64,000 bases of DNA, taken from the NCBI RefSeq assembly GCF_003025615.1, contig NZ_PYMJ01000031.1:16195-80194 (forward strand), written 5' to 3'. Positions 12,501 through 19,928 of this stretch are shown piece by piece (within the stretch, counting starts at the first letter, position 1; each line of letters begins with the position of its first letter). Made by a program: the position numbers and the translations under genes. This DNA comes from Photobacterium frigidiphilum (GTDB lineage Bacteria; Pseudomonadota; Gammaproteobacteria; Enterobacterales; Vibrionaceae). The notes beneath the pieces are model-generated. The model ran no database searches. It had not been told where the DNA came from and saw only the letters and a list, made by a program, of their open reading frames with translations.

Positions 12501-14279
12501 TGAATCATTGCCGCTTACAAGCGCTGATTCGCGGTAGCTTGTACCACTAGGAAGCTGCCAATGCGTTTTAGTTTGGCTTTCTAGGTTTGAAATCGCTTGA
12601 GCAAGCTGAGTGTTTAGCTCTTCGCTTGTTTTAACAACTAGACCTAAACGTGCATGTGATGCTTCGATGCTGCGTAAACCATGGCTTTCAGCCAGTGTTT
12701 CAAGATTCACACTATCGTTTGCAAGATTTGCTGACGTTTCTTTTAAGCTAGCAATCAGTGCTTCGCGAGACGCTGCGCTAAACAATAACGTTTGTGCGAC
12801 TTGGCGCTGACGGTATTTGTCACCGCGTGCATGTTCTGGTGTGTATTCTTCCAATACAATGTGGAAGTTTGTACCACCGAAACCAAATGAACTGATACCA
12901 GCACGACGTGGCGTACCATCAACACGTTGCATCCATGGACGCGTCTGTGTATTGAGGTAGAAAGGTGAGTCCTCAATATTCAGTTTAGGGTTAGGGCTTG
13001 TTACGTTGATTGTTGGCGGCAGTACTTTATGGTGCAGTGCTAAAGACGCTTTGATTAGGCCAGCAGTACCTGCTGTTGATTTAGTGTGACCAATCTGAGA
13101 TTTCACTGAACCTAATGCGATGTGTTGCTTCTCGTCATTACCTTCACTGAATACCGAATTTAGGCCACTGAATTCTGCCACATCACCAGCTGCTGTACCT
13201 GTGCCGTGGGCTTCAAGTAAACCAAGTGTGTGCGGTGCAAAACCAGCATCGTCGTAAGCTCGTTTAAGTGCTTTAGCCTGACCTTCAGGGCGAGGCGCAT
13301 AAATACTCTTAAACTTACCGTCTGAAGAGGCGCCAACACCTTTAATTACTGAATAGATACGGTCGCCATCACGTTCTGCGTCTTCAAGACGTTTAAGCGC
13401 AATCATGCCGATACCTTCACCAATCATCATACCTTTCGAGTCAATATCGAATGGTTGAATTGTTTCGTTGGTGGTAAATGCAGGCGTTTTAGAGAAGCTC
13501 ATGTACATAGTTGGTGAGTTATCGGTACACACACCACCTGTGATCATCATTTCGCTGCGGCCTTCAACAAGCTCGCTTAATGCCATACGCAATGCAGCAA
13601 GAGAGCCCGCACATGCAGCATCAACGACACAGTTCATGCCACCAAGGTCGAAACGGTTAGCAATACGACCGGAGATAACGTTACCCAAAGAACCTGGGAA
13701 TGAGTTTTCTTCCCAGTGAATGTATTGATCTTGGAATTTCTTAATCAACATTTCACTGTCTTCGTCAGTGATACCGCTGTTTTTGAATACTTTTTTGAGA
13801 ACAGGGTATTGAAGACGAGCGTTAAGGCTTTGACTGATCTTCTGACCACCACCCACACCAAGGGTAATACCGATTTTGTCGCGGTCGTACGTTTCAGGAA
13901 GATTAGCATCAGCCAATACTTCTTTTGCTACGATCAGTGAAAGTAGCTGTGACGTGTCAGTTAGTTCAAGAATGTTAGGCGGAAGCCCGAATTCCATTGG
14001 GTTGAAATCAACTTCCGGCATAAAGCCGCCACGCTTACAGTAAGACTTATCCGGTGTGCTTTTGTTTGCATCGTAATAATCTTCTGGGCGCCAGTGAGTT
14101 TCAGGCACATCTGTAATAGCATCAATTTTCTCGCTGATAAGATCCCAGAACTTATTCAAGTAACGGGAATTCGCAAACATACTCGCCATACCAACAATCG
14201 CAATTGGCATGTCTTTAAGACGTTTATTGAGTCGCGTATCTTCCTGCGATTCAGACGTGGTTTTCGGGGTTTGGCTCAT
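6564..14279 (-). CDS. pfaA: PfaA, multidomain PUFA synthase (KS-AT-5xACP-KR-DH-like)
   Basis: Main polyketide-synthase-like subunit for de novo EPA-type PUFA synthesis. Domain order: KS with DAACAG (Cys223) and EAHGTGT; malonyl-type AT with GHSFGEL; a Pro/Ala/Val-rich linker; five ACPs each with LGIDSIKRVEIL, where the Ser carries phosphopantetheine; a Rossmann KR (GGAKGVTFE, then the SSAAGFYGNTGQSDYAMSN region); and a C-terminal hot-dog-like dehydratase region. I chose the ATG at 14279 (MSQTPK) over the upstream in-frame start at 14303 because GGAGA lies at good spacing; ATG 14282 directly precedes it. That gives 2571 aa. No phosphopantetheinyl transferase (pfaE) is in the window, so it must be supplied elsewhere. 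Confidence 0.95.
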   Translation of the reverse strand: MSQTPKTTSESQEDTRLNKRLKDMPIAIVGMASMFANSRYLNKFWDLISEKIDAITDVPETHWRPEDYYDANKSTPDKSYCKRGGFMPEVDFNPMEFGLPPNILELTDTSQLLSLIVAKEVLADANLPETYDRDKIGITLGVGGGQKISQSLNARLQYPVLKKVFKNSGITDEDSEMLIKKFQDQYIHWEENSFPGSLGNVISGRIANRFDLGGMNCVVDAACAGSLAALRMALSELVEGRSEMMITGGVCTDNSPTMYMSFSKTPAFTTNETIQPFDIDSKGMMIGEGIGMIALKRLEDAERDGDRIYSVIKGVGASSDGKFKSIYAPRPEGQAKALKRAYDDAGFAPHTLGLLEAHGTGTAAGDVAEFSGLNSVFSEGNDEKQHIALGSVKSQIGHTKSTAGTAGLIKASLALHHKVLPPTINVTSPNPKLNIEDSPFYLNTQTRPWMQRVDGTPRRAGISSFGFGGTNFHIVLEEYTPEHARGDKYRQRQVAQTLLFSAASREALIASLKETSANLANDSVNLETLAESHGLRSIEASHARLGLVVKTSEELNTQLAQAISNLESQTKTHWQLPSGTSYRESALVSGNDSAKVAALFAGQGSQYLNMGRELACHYPEMRQQLAKADQVFGQSKKTALSQILFPIPMFNKESTQAQEALLTNTANAQSAIGVMSMGQFELLTQAGFKADMVAGHSFGELSALCASGVISQDDYYQLAFARGNAMAATPAKGDSGTMYAVILDADKLADVEKCISAFEGVSIANYNAPTQLVIAGPTDSAQLAAKALTEQGFKAIPLPVSGAFHTPLVAHAQKPFATAIDKATFSTPALPLYSNATGELHKSDGKVIKKAFKQHMLQSVRFSTQLEAMYDAGARVFVEFGPKNILQKLVEKTLTNKADELCTISINPNPKGDSDQQLRLAAVQLAVVGISLDNIDPYQAEIAPPAATSPMNIKLNAANYISPATRAKMAKSLTTGEVSTKTEIVEKIIEKIVEKEVIKTEIREVPVAAAPTQAVTVQSTAQAAPQPSVTAAPAQVVTQATSQLPVGDASLHAFFSAQQQAAELHQQFLAIPQQYGDTFTALMTEQAKMATAGITIPESLQRSMELFHQHQAETLKAHAHYLELQANSNNSALGMLTSQAPAHQVPVYQTPVQQVSVAPAAPVVTPIVATPVATPAPVKTVVQTQQSAPVASAPIAAPVAQTVKATPVVQAVAQAAVQTANPEQVMLEVVAEKTGYPTEMLDLDMDMEADLGIDSIKRVEILGTVQDQMPNLPELSPEDLAECRTLREIVTYMNSKMPAASSVSATVASAPLASNGLDATQVQSTMLEVVADKTGYPTEMLDLEMDMEADLGIDSIKRVEILGTVQEQLPTLPELNPEDLAECRTLGEIVSYMNSKLPAASAVAAPVASASIASVSVSNGLDATQVQSTMLDVVADKTGYPTEMLDLAMDMEADLGIDSIKRVEILGTVQDQLPGLPELNPEDLAECRTLGEIVDYMNSKLPAVSVQNVAVQTAAPASNGLDAAQVQGTMLEVVADKTGYPAEMLDLAMDMEADLGIDSIKRVEILGTVQDQLPGLPELNPEDLAECRTLGEIVDYMNSKLPAVSTQNVAVQTAAVQNEAVATAPASNGLDAAHVQNTMMNVVADKTGYPAEMLDLAMDMEADLGIDSIKRVEILGTVQDQLPGLPELNPEDLAECRTLGEIVAYMQSKLSNTSAVAAPSTPVVEVIAETSNVELPPHSEVALKKLPAVDKLVDCFSKEACIVITDDGHNAGVLAEKLSANGLQVAVVRSPLSAASPLNSEIASYTLASIDDASIKTVISDIESKQKAIGGFIHLQPLATDAKTDKATAVTLHATAKESISMAFLFAKLLKTQLNAATNRSAFFTVSRIDGGFGYLNAEQLINAELNQAALSGLTKTLSHEWSTVFCRALDVAPTLDARHLAEAVTAELFDIDTHTVEVGLADANNGESGRATLIATDAGNALTKNTSAKLDKNDKVLVTGGAKGVTFECALTLAKQCKSHFILAGRSQHITVNELPEWAQGKQTNELKPAAIRHIQTSGDKPTPKKVDALLKPVLSSLEINTALSAFANVGASAEYISLDVSNRDSVAKTLSQFNDITGLIHGAGVLADKHIQDKTLDELNLVYGTKVGGLEAVLNALNSDKLKLVAMFSSAAGFYGNTGQSDYAMSNEILNKAALQLSARNPEAKVMSFNWGPWDGGMVNAALKKMFTDRGVYVIPLQAGAELFSSQLLSETGIQLLVGTSMQGSDNKEAAVKKLDAESMLVAKSPLNSSITVTRDLDPKAMPFINDHCIAGNPVLPTVCAIQWMREAAEQLLGANVTVRDYKLLKGVIFDTNEIQTLTLTLTPDEKATDQIKALISCQGRPQYKAMLVVEPVSVAQAKTFTADSNEPVTTAKALYSNGTLFHGPRLQGITTVERFDDAGLLAQCQLPTVADTDCGAFVPTQHLGGCQPFAEDCLLQAMLVWARLKYGAASLPSTIGEFVSYEPMQAGDKGWLELDVIKNTTRSLQANISLYHQDGRLSAVMKSAKITISKSLNEAFLVKSEPEKELLS
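9154..10614 (-). repeat. Five tandem ACP-coding repeats within pfaA
   Basis: Five copies of a roughly 300-330 bp unit encode acyl carrier domains separated by Ala/Val/Ser-rich linkers. The DNA reading gatagagtcgatac (antisense of the DSI serine region) recurs near 9270, 9600, 9900, 10215 and 10513. The three copies nearest the KR are almost identical in protein and DNA; the two nearest the AT differ more. ACP number is known to affect PUFA yield rather than product identity. Confidence 0.93.
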
Positions 14280-15286
14280 CATGAGTCTCCGCTTAACACC
14301 CAAGAGCTGGGCGTCATATATTCGGTGTGGGCGTTGCGATTAGGCAACTGTTGAAAAATAAGAGTGAAAAAATGACATAACGCATGTGTGAGTACAGGCG
14401 CTAAAAATTGATTGGAAGCGTCATGGCTTCGGAATGTACGAGTAGAAAGATTATGCATATTTATGACTGCATTTTTTTGACATTCGACGATGCACAGTTG
14501 TGCTTTCATTCGTAACGGTAATATCCATCGTAATCCTGCTGTACTACTGCTGCGATTATCAAATAAGGAGGCACTTACCATCCGTAATGAAAGCATGCTT
14601 AATCAGTTAATGGTTGAGCAGACTACCCGAGGACGCTTTTCGTTACAATCACTGGAGCAAGAGGTTGGATCACTTCAGACCAGTTTTAAAAAGCAATTTC
14701 CGAGCATTTGTAATGTTTAGGTTATTAAGTTATTGATTATATACCTATAATTCCACTAAATTAGTGTAAATACTCAAATGCAATTGAAAATATGACCTAT
14801 ACCGCACTTTTGTAAATAAGTGTGATGTAACAGCTGATACCAACGGGTTTGTGAGCTTCGTTGCAACAAAAAGTTCTTAGGCAATATAGTAGATGATTAC
14901 ACTTTTTTACCCTCATAAACAGGTAACTTGTTGGCAGGATGTGAGTGGATATAAAAGATACGGCTGATTACTCGAAAGGATATTTTTTTGTCATCTTCAA
15001 GTGCTATTCAGCTATGGCTCTGTCTTCGGCATTAACGTATCGGTGATATTAGCAAAATTGGTGTTGTTGACACTTGTAAATTGTGTGAGTTGTTAGAAAA
15101 AAGCAGGAAAAGGCTGAGCCATAACGAGTTAATTAAAGTGACTTGTTATCGTAAAGTTGACGAAATGAGTTGTGCGTTATTTGTACGAGCCAAGTAAAGG
15201 CTAACAACTGTGGTAGGAAGTTTACCGCTAATAACAGCGGTAACTTGGGTATACATATGAATGGCAGACAGTGCATAAATGTGAAT
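14280..15286. other. About 1 kb pfa upstream region without a convincing gene
   Basis: This stretch separates pfaA from the thioesterase gene and must hold the pfa promoter on the minus strand. No recognised regulator such as pfaR is present here. The only plus-strand frame of note is 14490-14720 (76 codons, unlike anything I recognise). Inside it a perfect AAGGAGG at 14565-14571 is followed by ATG 14587, which opens only seven codons. The rest is AT-rich, with no clear tRNA or strong terminator. Confidence 0.5.
15239..15253 (+). repeat. 15-bp inverted repeat, left copy
   Basis: GGTAACTTGGGTATA at this site is the exact reverse complement of 15921-15935. The pair brackets the orf6 thioesterase gene. 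Confidence 0.8.
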
Positions 15287-15688
15287 TTAATCAGCCATCA
15301 TCGAAGCGAGAATATCAGCAGGTACAGGTTGTAAGCGTTTTTCTTTATCTAGACATACCATTTCAATATCACCAATAACGGCTGCACGACTTGCATCTGG
15401 TCGCCAGACTTCTTGACGCCACAGTGTTTTGTATTTGCCATCCAATGTGAACGATGTGCGAATATCGCAGATCTCAGCAAATTCCACACCATCTTGAAAA
15501 ATCATATTCGCTTTGTATACGGCAAAGCCTAATCCGTGGTCATTCCACAATGTGGCGAGTTTATCACTATCAATAACGTGTTCGCGTGCACGTTCAAAAT
15601 ACTTTAAAAAATTTGGGTGATAAACCACACCAGAATGATCGGTATCTTCGTAATAGATTTGCACTGGGTGGTGATAAATTTTGCTCAT
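15287..15688 (-). CDS. Orf6-type hot-dog acyl-thioesterase
   Basis: Single-domain hot-dog thioesterase of the 4-hydroxybenzoyl-CoA thioesterase/YbgC family. The active-site motif EDTDHSGVVYHPNF, with the catalytic Asp and the following GVVYHP turn, sits near the N-terminus. I chose ATG 15688 (MSKIYHH, 133 aa). The upstream in-frame codons to 15826 encode a sequence unlike the family, and 133 aa is the normal length. A thioesterase called Orf6, found beside the pfa genes of Photobacterium profundum, has been characterised and acts on long-chain acyl-CoAs. Its place between pfa and ole fits release or handling of PUFA acyl chains; that role is inference. Confidence 0.88.
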   Translation of the reverse strand: MSKIYHHPVQIYYEDTDHSGVVYHPNFLKYFERAREHVIDSDKLATLWNDHGLGFAVYKANMIFQDGVEFAEICDIRTSFTLDGKYKTLWRQEVWRPDASRAAVIGDIEMVCLDKEKRLQPVPADILASMMAD

Positions 15689-16105
15689 TGTTGCAACAAC
15701 TCTCATGCGGGCGGGATAAAAAACATAATAATATGCTAATTGGTGTTCATCATTAAGTAGAATCACCAAAGTGGTGTAACTCAATATGAACTTATCTACT
15801 TTGATGGTTACAGTCTGTAAATTCAAATGATTTAAAACTGGTCGTACAAGCTAGCAACATCTCGTTATATGACAGTTTTTATTGAATCATGCGGGTTTTC
15901 TTGCTCAAATGGCGCGTTACTATACCCAAGTTACCTCAAGTCGCAGGGATCTGTGAGATTAAAATCGGTGGTTTAATGCCATTTATTTGCTTTTTACTGG
16001 GTCTCCAGCCAAGTTCTTACGATGTATTGAGGTTGTTTTGGTATAAACCCATAATAACGATGATCGGCACTTTTCGCCGAGATAGTGAGCAAGTTATATA
16101 GCTTA
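15689..16105. other. Orf6/oleA divergent intergenic region
   Basis: Divergent promoter region for orf6 (minus) and oleA (plus). It contains the right copy of the 15-bp inverted repeat. A 70-codon plus frame (15889-16101) runs through that repeat and shows no family features, so I do not call it a gene. I could not place promoters with confidence. Confidence 0.5.
15921..15935 (+). repeat. 15-bp inverted repeat, right copy
   Basis: TATACCCAAGTTACC, exact inverted partner of 15239-15253. The sequence continues as ctcaagtcgcagg. I recall similar tatacccaag...acctcaag strings between genes in Vibrionaceae, which would make this a dispersed repeat; that is memory and unverified. Confidence 0.8.
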
Positions 16106-17155
16106 ATGAAATATTCTAGCGTGTTTATCAATAGTCTAGCTTACGAGTTAGCACCACAAGTGGTTTCGAGTTCTGAGTTAGAATCCCGTTTAGCCCCTTT
16201 ATATCAAAAATTCCGCATTCCTATGGGCCAACTGGCAGCACTTACTGGAATAGAAGAGCGTCGATGGTGGCCGAAAGGTCACGTTTTATCTGATGGCGCA
16301 TTATTAGCAGCCCGTAAAGCGATTGATGAAACGGGCATCAATGTTGAAGATTTAGGTGCTGTTGTGTACACCGGTGTATGCCGAGATCAACATGAACCCG
16401 CAACGGCTTGCCGTATTGCCGCTGAACTAGGCGTATCAAAGAATACGGCTATCTATGACATCAGCAATGCGTGTTTAGGCGTACTTTCGGGCATTCTAGA
16501 TATCGCAAATCGTATCGAACTAGGGCAAATCAAAGCTGGATTAGTGGTTTCATGTGAATCTGCTCGTCATATTGTTGATATTACTATCGACCACATGCTT
16601 GCCGAACCGACGATGCAAAATTTTGCGCAATCTTTAGCAACCTTAACGGGTGGTTCAGGTGCTGTTGCTGTGATCTTAACAGATGGCAGTCTTCCTCTTC
16701 ACAATGAGCGCCAGCATCAGCTATTAGGTGCTAGCCACTTATCAGCACCAGAACATCATGATCTGTGTCAGTGGGGCTTACAAGAAGTCGGGCCTCAGCT
16801 GTACCGTGAATTTATGCGAACAGATGGCGTAACACTATTGAAAGAAGGTGTGCAACTGGCGCGTGATACATGGTCACATTTCTTAGCGCAGCGTGACTGG
16901 GTCGTTGAAAATGTAGATAAAGTTATTTGTCACCAAGTTGGTGCATCTAATCGTCGACAAGTTCTTAACGCACTTAATATTCCAGTAAATAAAGAATTTC
17001 CTACCTATAAGCTAATGGGCAATATGGGCAGTGTTTCTTTACCTGCTACCGCTGCAATGGCCCATGATCATGGTTTCTTAAAATCAGGTGATAATGTGAG
17101 CTTTCTAGGTATAGGTAGTGGGCTTAACTGTATGATGTTGGGCCTTAAGTGGTAA
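16106..17155 (+). CDS. oleA: OleA, acyl-CoA head-to-head condensing enzyme
   Basis: Thiolase-fold (KAS III-like) enzyme that performs a non-decarboxylative Claisen condensation of two acyl-CoAs to a beta-keto acid, the first step of long-chain olefin synthesis. Nucleophile Cys123 lies in DISNACLGVLSG. The histidine is in ICHQVGASN and the asparagine in MGNMGSVSLP. Glu97 (RDQHEP) lies 26 residues before the cysteine, matching the spacing of the Glu/Cys pair described in Xanthomonas OleA. I start at ATG 16106 (MKYSSVFINSL, the family N-terminus, 349 aa) rather than GTG 16085. It leads the oleABCD operon, downstream of orf6 and pfa. Confidence 0.94.
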   Translation: MKYSSVFINSLAYELAPQVVSSSELESRLAPLYQKFRIPMGQLAALTGIEERRWWPKGHVLSDGALLAARKAIDETGINVEDLGAVVYTGVCRDQHEPATACRIAAELGVSKNTAIYDISNACLGVLSGILDIANRIELGQIKAGLVVSCESARHIVDITIDHMLAEPTMQNFAQSLATLTGGSGAVAVILTDGSLPLHNERQHQLLGASHLSAPEHHDLCQWGLQEVGPQLYREFMRTDGVTLLKEGVQLARDTWSHFLAQRDWVVENVDKVICHQVGASNRRQVLNALNIPVNKEFPTYKLMGNMGSVSLPATAAMAHDHGFLKSGDNVSFLGIGSGLNCMMLGLKW

Positions 17156-17214
17156 TCAAATCTTCTTGAGTCGATGGTTACTGTTCATACTGAGTATAAA
17201 TACCAAATAGTTAC

Positions 17215-17242
17215 AAAAAACAGGATGGGTAATTCCATCCTG
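17215..17242 (-). terminator. Antisense-oriented intrinsic terminator between oleA and oleB
   Basis: A perfect 8-bp stem, CAGGATGG (17221-17228) and CCATCCTG (17235-17242), with a 6-nt loop is preceded on the plus strand by six A. Read on the minus strand this is a GC-rich hairpin followed by TTTTTT, a typical rho-independent terminator. On the plus strand no U-tract follows, so oleA to oleB read-through should be possible. Confidence 0.7.
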
Positions 17243-17262
17243 ATAATAGTCAAGGATTGGTC

Positions 17263-18174
17263 ATGTTAGACACATTGTTTCCCTTTAAACGTAATTTTCT
17301 TAGCCGCAATGGGCACAAACTCCATTACGTAAATGAAGGGCAGGGTGAGCCTGTCGTTATGGTTCATGGTAACCCGAGCTGGTCTTTCTATTACCGTAAT
17401 TTGGTGACGGAATTAAGCCAGAACCACCAATGTATCGTACCTGACCATATCGGTTGTGGTTTATCAGATAAACCCGATGATGCGGGTTATGACTATACGT
17501 TAAAGAACCGTATCGATGATCTCGAAGCATTGCTTGAACACCTTGAAGTGCGTGAAAATATTACCCTTGTCGTACATGACTGGGGTGGAATGATCGGCAT
17601 GGGTTATGCGGCTCGTTATCCTGACCGCATTAAACGTTTAGTGATACTTAATACAGGTGCTTTCCATTTACCTGACACTAAACCTTTTCCATGGGCATTA
17701 TGGATTTGTCGCAATACGCTATTAGGCACAGGTTTAGTGCGTGGTTTTAATGCATTCTCATCCATCGCTTCTTATATTGGTGTTAAACGTAAACCAATGA
17801 GCCCTGAAGTACGTAAAGCGTATGTTTCTCCTTTTAATTCTTGGGCAAACCGTATTTCTACGTTACGTTTTGTACAAGATATACCGCTGAGAAAAGGGGA
17901 CAGAAACTACGAGTTAGTCTCTGAGATCGCAGCAAGTTTGCCGAAGTTCTCACACGTTCCAACGCTTATTTGTTTTGGCTTGAAAGATTTTGTATTTGAT
18001 AAGCACTTTTTAGCGGTATGGCGTGAAAAAATGCCACATGCGATAGTGCATGAGTTCGAAGATTGCGGACACTACATATTAGAAGATGCCAGCGATGAAG
18101 TTGTACCGCTTATTTCAGATTTTATGAAGACGCCATTAGCAACTGATAACAAGCCAAGCGAGGCAAATTTGTGA
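17263..18174 (+). CDS. oleB: OleB, alpha/beta-hydrolase-fold beta-lactone decarboxylase
   Basis: Haloalkane-dehalogenase-like alpha/beta hydrolase that decarboxylates the OleC beta-lactone to a cis-alkene. Visible motifs are the oxyanion region HGNPSW (35-40), the nucleophile elbow VVHDWGG with Asp106, and the catalytic His in DCGHYILED near the C-terminus. ATG 17263 has AAGGA six bases upstream and is preferred over TTG 17257; 303 aa. Its TGA overlaps the ATG of oleC (ATGA). OleB, OleC and OleD are known to form large assemblies. Confidence 0.93.
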   Translation: MLDTLFPFKRNFLSRNGHKLHYVNEGQGEPVVMVHGNPSWSFYYRNLVTELSQNHQCIVPDHIGCGLSDKPDDAGYDYTLKNRIDDLEALLEHLEVRENITLVVHDWGGMIGMGYAARYPDRIKRLVILNTGAFHLPDTKPFPWALWICRNTLLGTGLVRGFNAFSSIASYIGVKRKPMSPEVRKAYVSPFNSWANRISTLRFVQDIPLRKGDRNYELVSEIAASLPKFSHVPTLICFGLKDFVFDKHFLAVWREKMPHAIVHEFEDCGHYILEDASDEVVPLISDFMKTPLATDNKPSEANL

Positions 18175-19928
18175 TGGATAAAGGGCATGAGATTGATGCC
18201 TCTAAAGCCAATATATGTCGCCATTTAACACGCGCGGCAAAAGAAATACCAGCTTCGCTCGCTGTTGCTGTTCAAAAACGATCATTATTCGGCAAACTAC
18301 GGTATGAAGAATTAACGTTCGAACAGTTAAATACTGACAGTAACGCAATTGCACAAGCGTTGAATGATCATGGTATTAAACGAGGCATGAAAGCGGTACT
18401 GATGGTAACGCCTAGTCTTGATTTTTTTGCCCTTACATTTGCGTTATTCAAAGCGGGTATTGTTCCTATTTTGGTTGATCCCGGTATGGGGGTTAAAAAC
18501 CTCAAACAGTGCTTTGATGAAGCTAAGCCCGATGCGTTTATTGGTATTCCTAAAGCACATATTGCCCGTTGTTTATTTGGTTGGGGTAAACCGAGTGTTC
18601 GACGTTTACTCACCGTTGGTGGGAATGATGTATTTGCCAATATTTTTGGTGGCACAACACTAAAAGCATTACTTAAACGTAATACTGTTATTAAGCCGCG
18701 CAGTAAAATGCATCAAGCGATTGATTATGATATTGCCAAGCTTAAAAATGATGAAATGGCAGCCATTTTATTTACCAGTGGCAGTACGGGTACGCCGAAA
18801 GGTGTAGTGTATACCCATGCAATGTTTGAAGCACAAATCAGTGTATTGAAAAATGATTATGGTATCGCCCACGGCGAGCGTGATCTTGCTACCTTCCCGT
18901 TATTCTCTCTTTTTGGTCCAGCTTTAGGCATGGCATCGATTGTGCCTGATATGGATGCCAGTAAACCAATAACGGCTAATCCCGACAGTTTGTTTGCGGC
19001 GATTGAACAATACCAATGTACCAATATGTTTGTGAATCCTGCGTTGATAGAGCGTTTAGGGAAAGCGGGTACACAGCGTCATAAACCTCATACATTACCC
19101 AGTATCAAACGTGTTATTTCTGCTGGCGCACCAGCTACTATTTCGTCAATTTCACGTTTTAGCACAATGCTAAATAGCGGGGTTGAAGTACTGAATTCTT
19201 ATGGTGCGACAGAATCATTACCCCTTACTATGATTGGTAGTGATCAGTTAATGAAAACCACGGATATCACTGATAACGGTGGTGGTATTTGTGTCGGTCA
19301 AGCTGTTGATGGCGTAGATATTGCGATCATTGCGATCACCGACGATCCAATTACTACGTGGGACGAAACGTTACGTCTACCTGTAAACCAAATTGGCGAA
19401 ATCGTTGTAAAAGGTCCCATGGTGAGCCGTGCGTATTATCACCGTGACCATGCAACCGTTCAGGCTAAAATTACCGATGGGGCGGATACTGTACGTCACC
19501 GCATGGGGGATTTGGGCTACTTAGACGAAAACGGGCAACTGTGGATGTGTGGTCGTAAAGCTCACCGTGTTGAAGCCAATCGCGTTGCGGAAGCGTCAGA
19601 CAAGCTGCCGTATTTCTCTATTCCTTGTGAACGTATATTTAATACTCACTCTTCAGTCAAGCGTACCGCATTGGTAGGTATTGAACGTAATGGTGAAACC
19701 GTACCACTGCTGTGTGTTGAGCTTAATAAAGGCACAAGCCTGACGGATGATACTGCCCGTAATACGTTTTTTGCCGAGCTTAAAACGATTGGTGCTAAAC
19801 ATCAGCAAACTGTGGGTATTGTCGATTTTCTAATTCACTCTGATTTTCCGGTTGATATACGCCATAACGCCAAGATTTTTAGAGAAAAACTGGCTGTATG
19901 GGCGCAAAAAGAAGGGAAAGCATCATGA
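18174..19928 (+). CDS. oleC: OleC, beta-lactone synthetase (AMP-ligase superfamily)
   Basis: ANL-superfamily enzyme that activates the beta-hydroxy acid made by OleD with ATP and closes it to a beta-lactone. The phosphate-binding motif ILFTSGSTGTPKGVVYTH is intact, followed by NSYGATESLP and RMGDLGYLDENGQLWMCGRK. ATG 18174 overlaps the oleB stop; GAGG lies about ten bases upstream. 584 aa, the normal length. The stop overlaps the oleD start (ATGA), so oleB, oleC and oleD are translationally coupled. Confidence 0.94.
   Translation: MDKGHEIDASKANICRHLTRAAKEIPASLAVAVQKRSLFGKLRYEELTFEQLNTDSNAIAQALNDHGIKRGMKAVLMVTPSLDFFALTFALFKAGIVPILVDPGMGVKNLKQCFDEAKPDAFIGIPKAHIARCLFGWGKPSVRRLLTVGGNDVFANIFGGTTLKALLKRNTVIKPRSKMHQAIDYDIAKLKNDEMAAILFTSGSTGTPKGVVYTHAMFEAQISVLKNDYGIAHGERDLATFPLFSLFGPALGMASIVPDMDASKPITANPDSLFAAIEQYQCTNMFVNPALIERLGKAGTQRHKPHTLPSIKRVISAGAPATISSISRFSTMLNSGVEVLNSYGATESLPLTMIGSDQLMKTTDITDNGGGICVGQAVDGVDIAIIAITDDPITTWDETLRLPVNQIGEIVVKGPMVSRAYYHRDHATVQAKITDGADTVRHRMGDLGYLDENGQLWMCGRKAHRVEANRVAEASDKLPYFSIPCERIFNTHSSVKRTALVGIERNGETVPLLCVELNKGTSLTDDTARNTFFAELKTIGAKHQQTVGIVDFLIHSDFPVDIRHNAKIFREKLAVWAQKEGKAS

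Noticed and set aside
14279..14596. 105-codon minus frame ahead of pfaA
   Set aside because: It ends inside the pfaA start region, is unlike any family I know and lies in the pfa leader.
15889..16101. 70-codon frame before oleA
   Set aside because: It runs through a 15-bp repeat and overlaps the oleA leader; no family resemblance.
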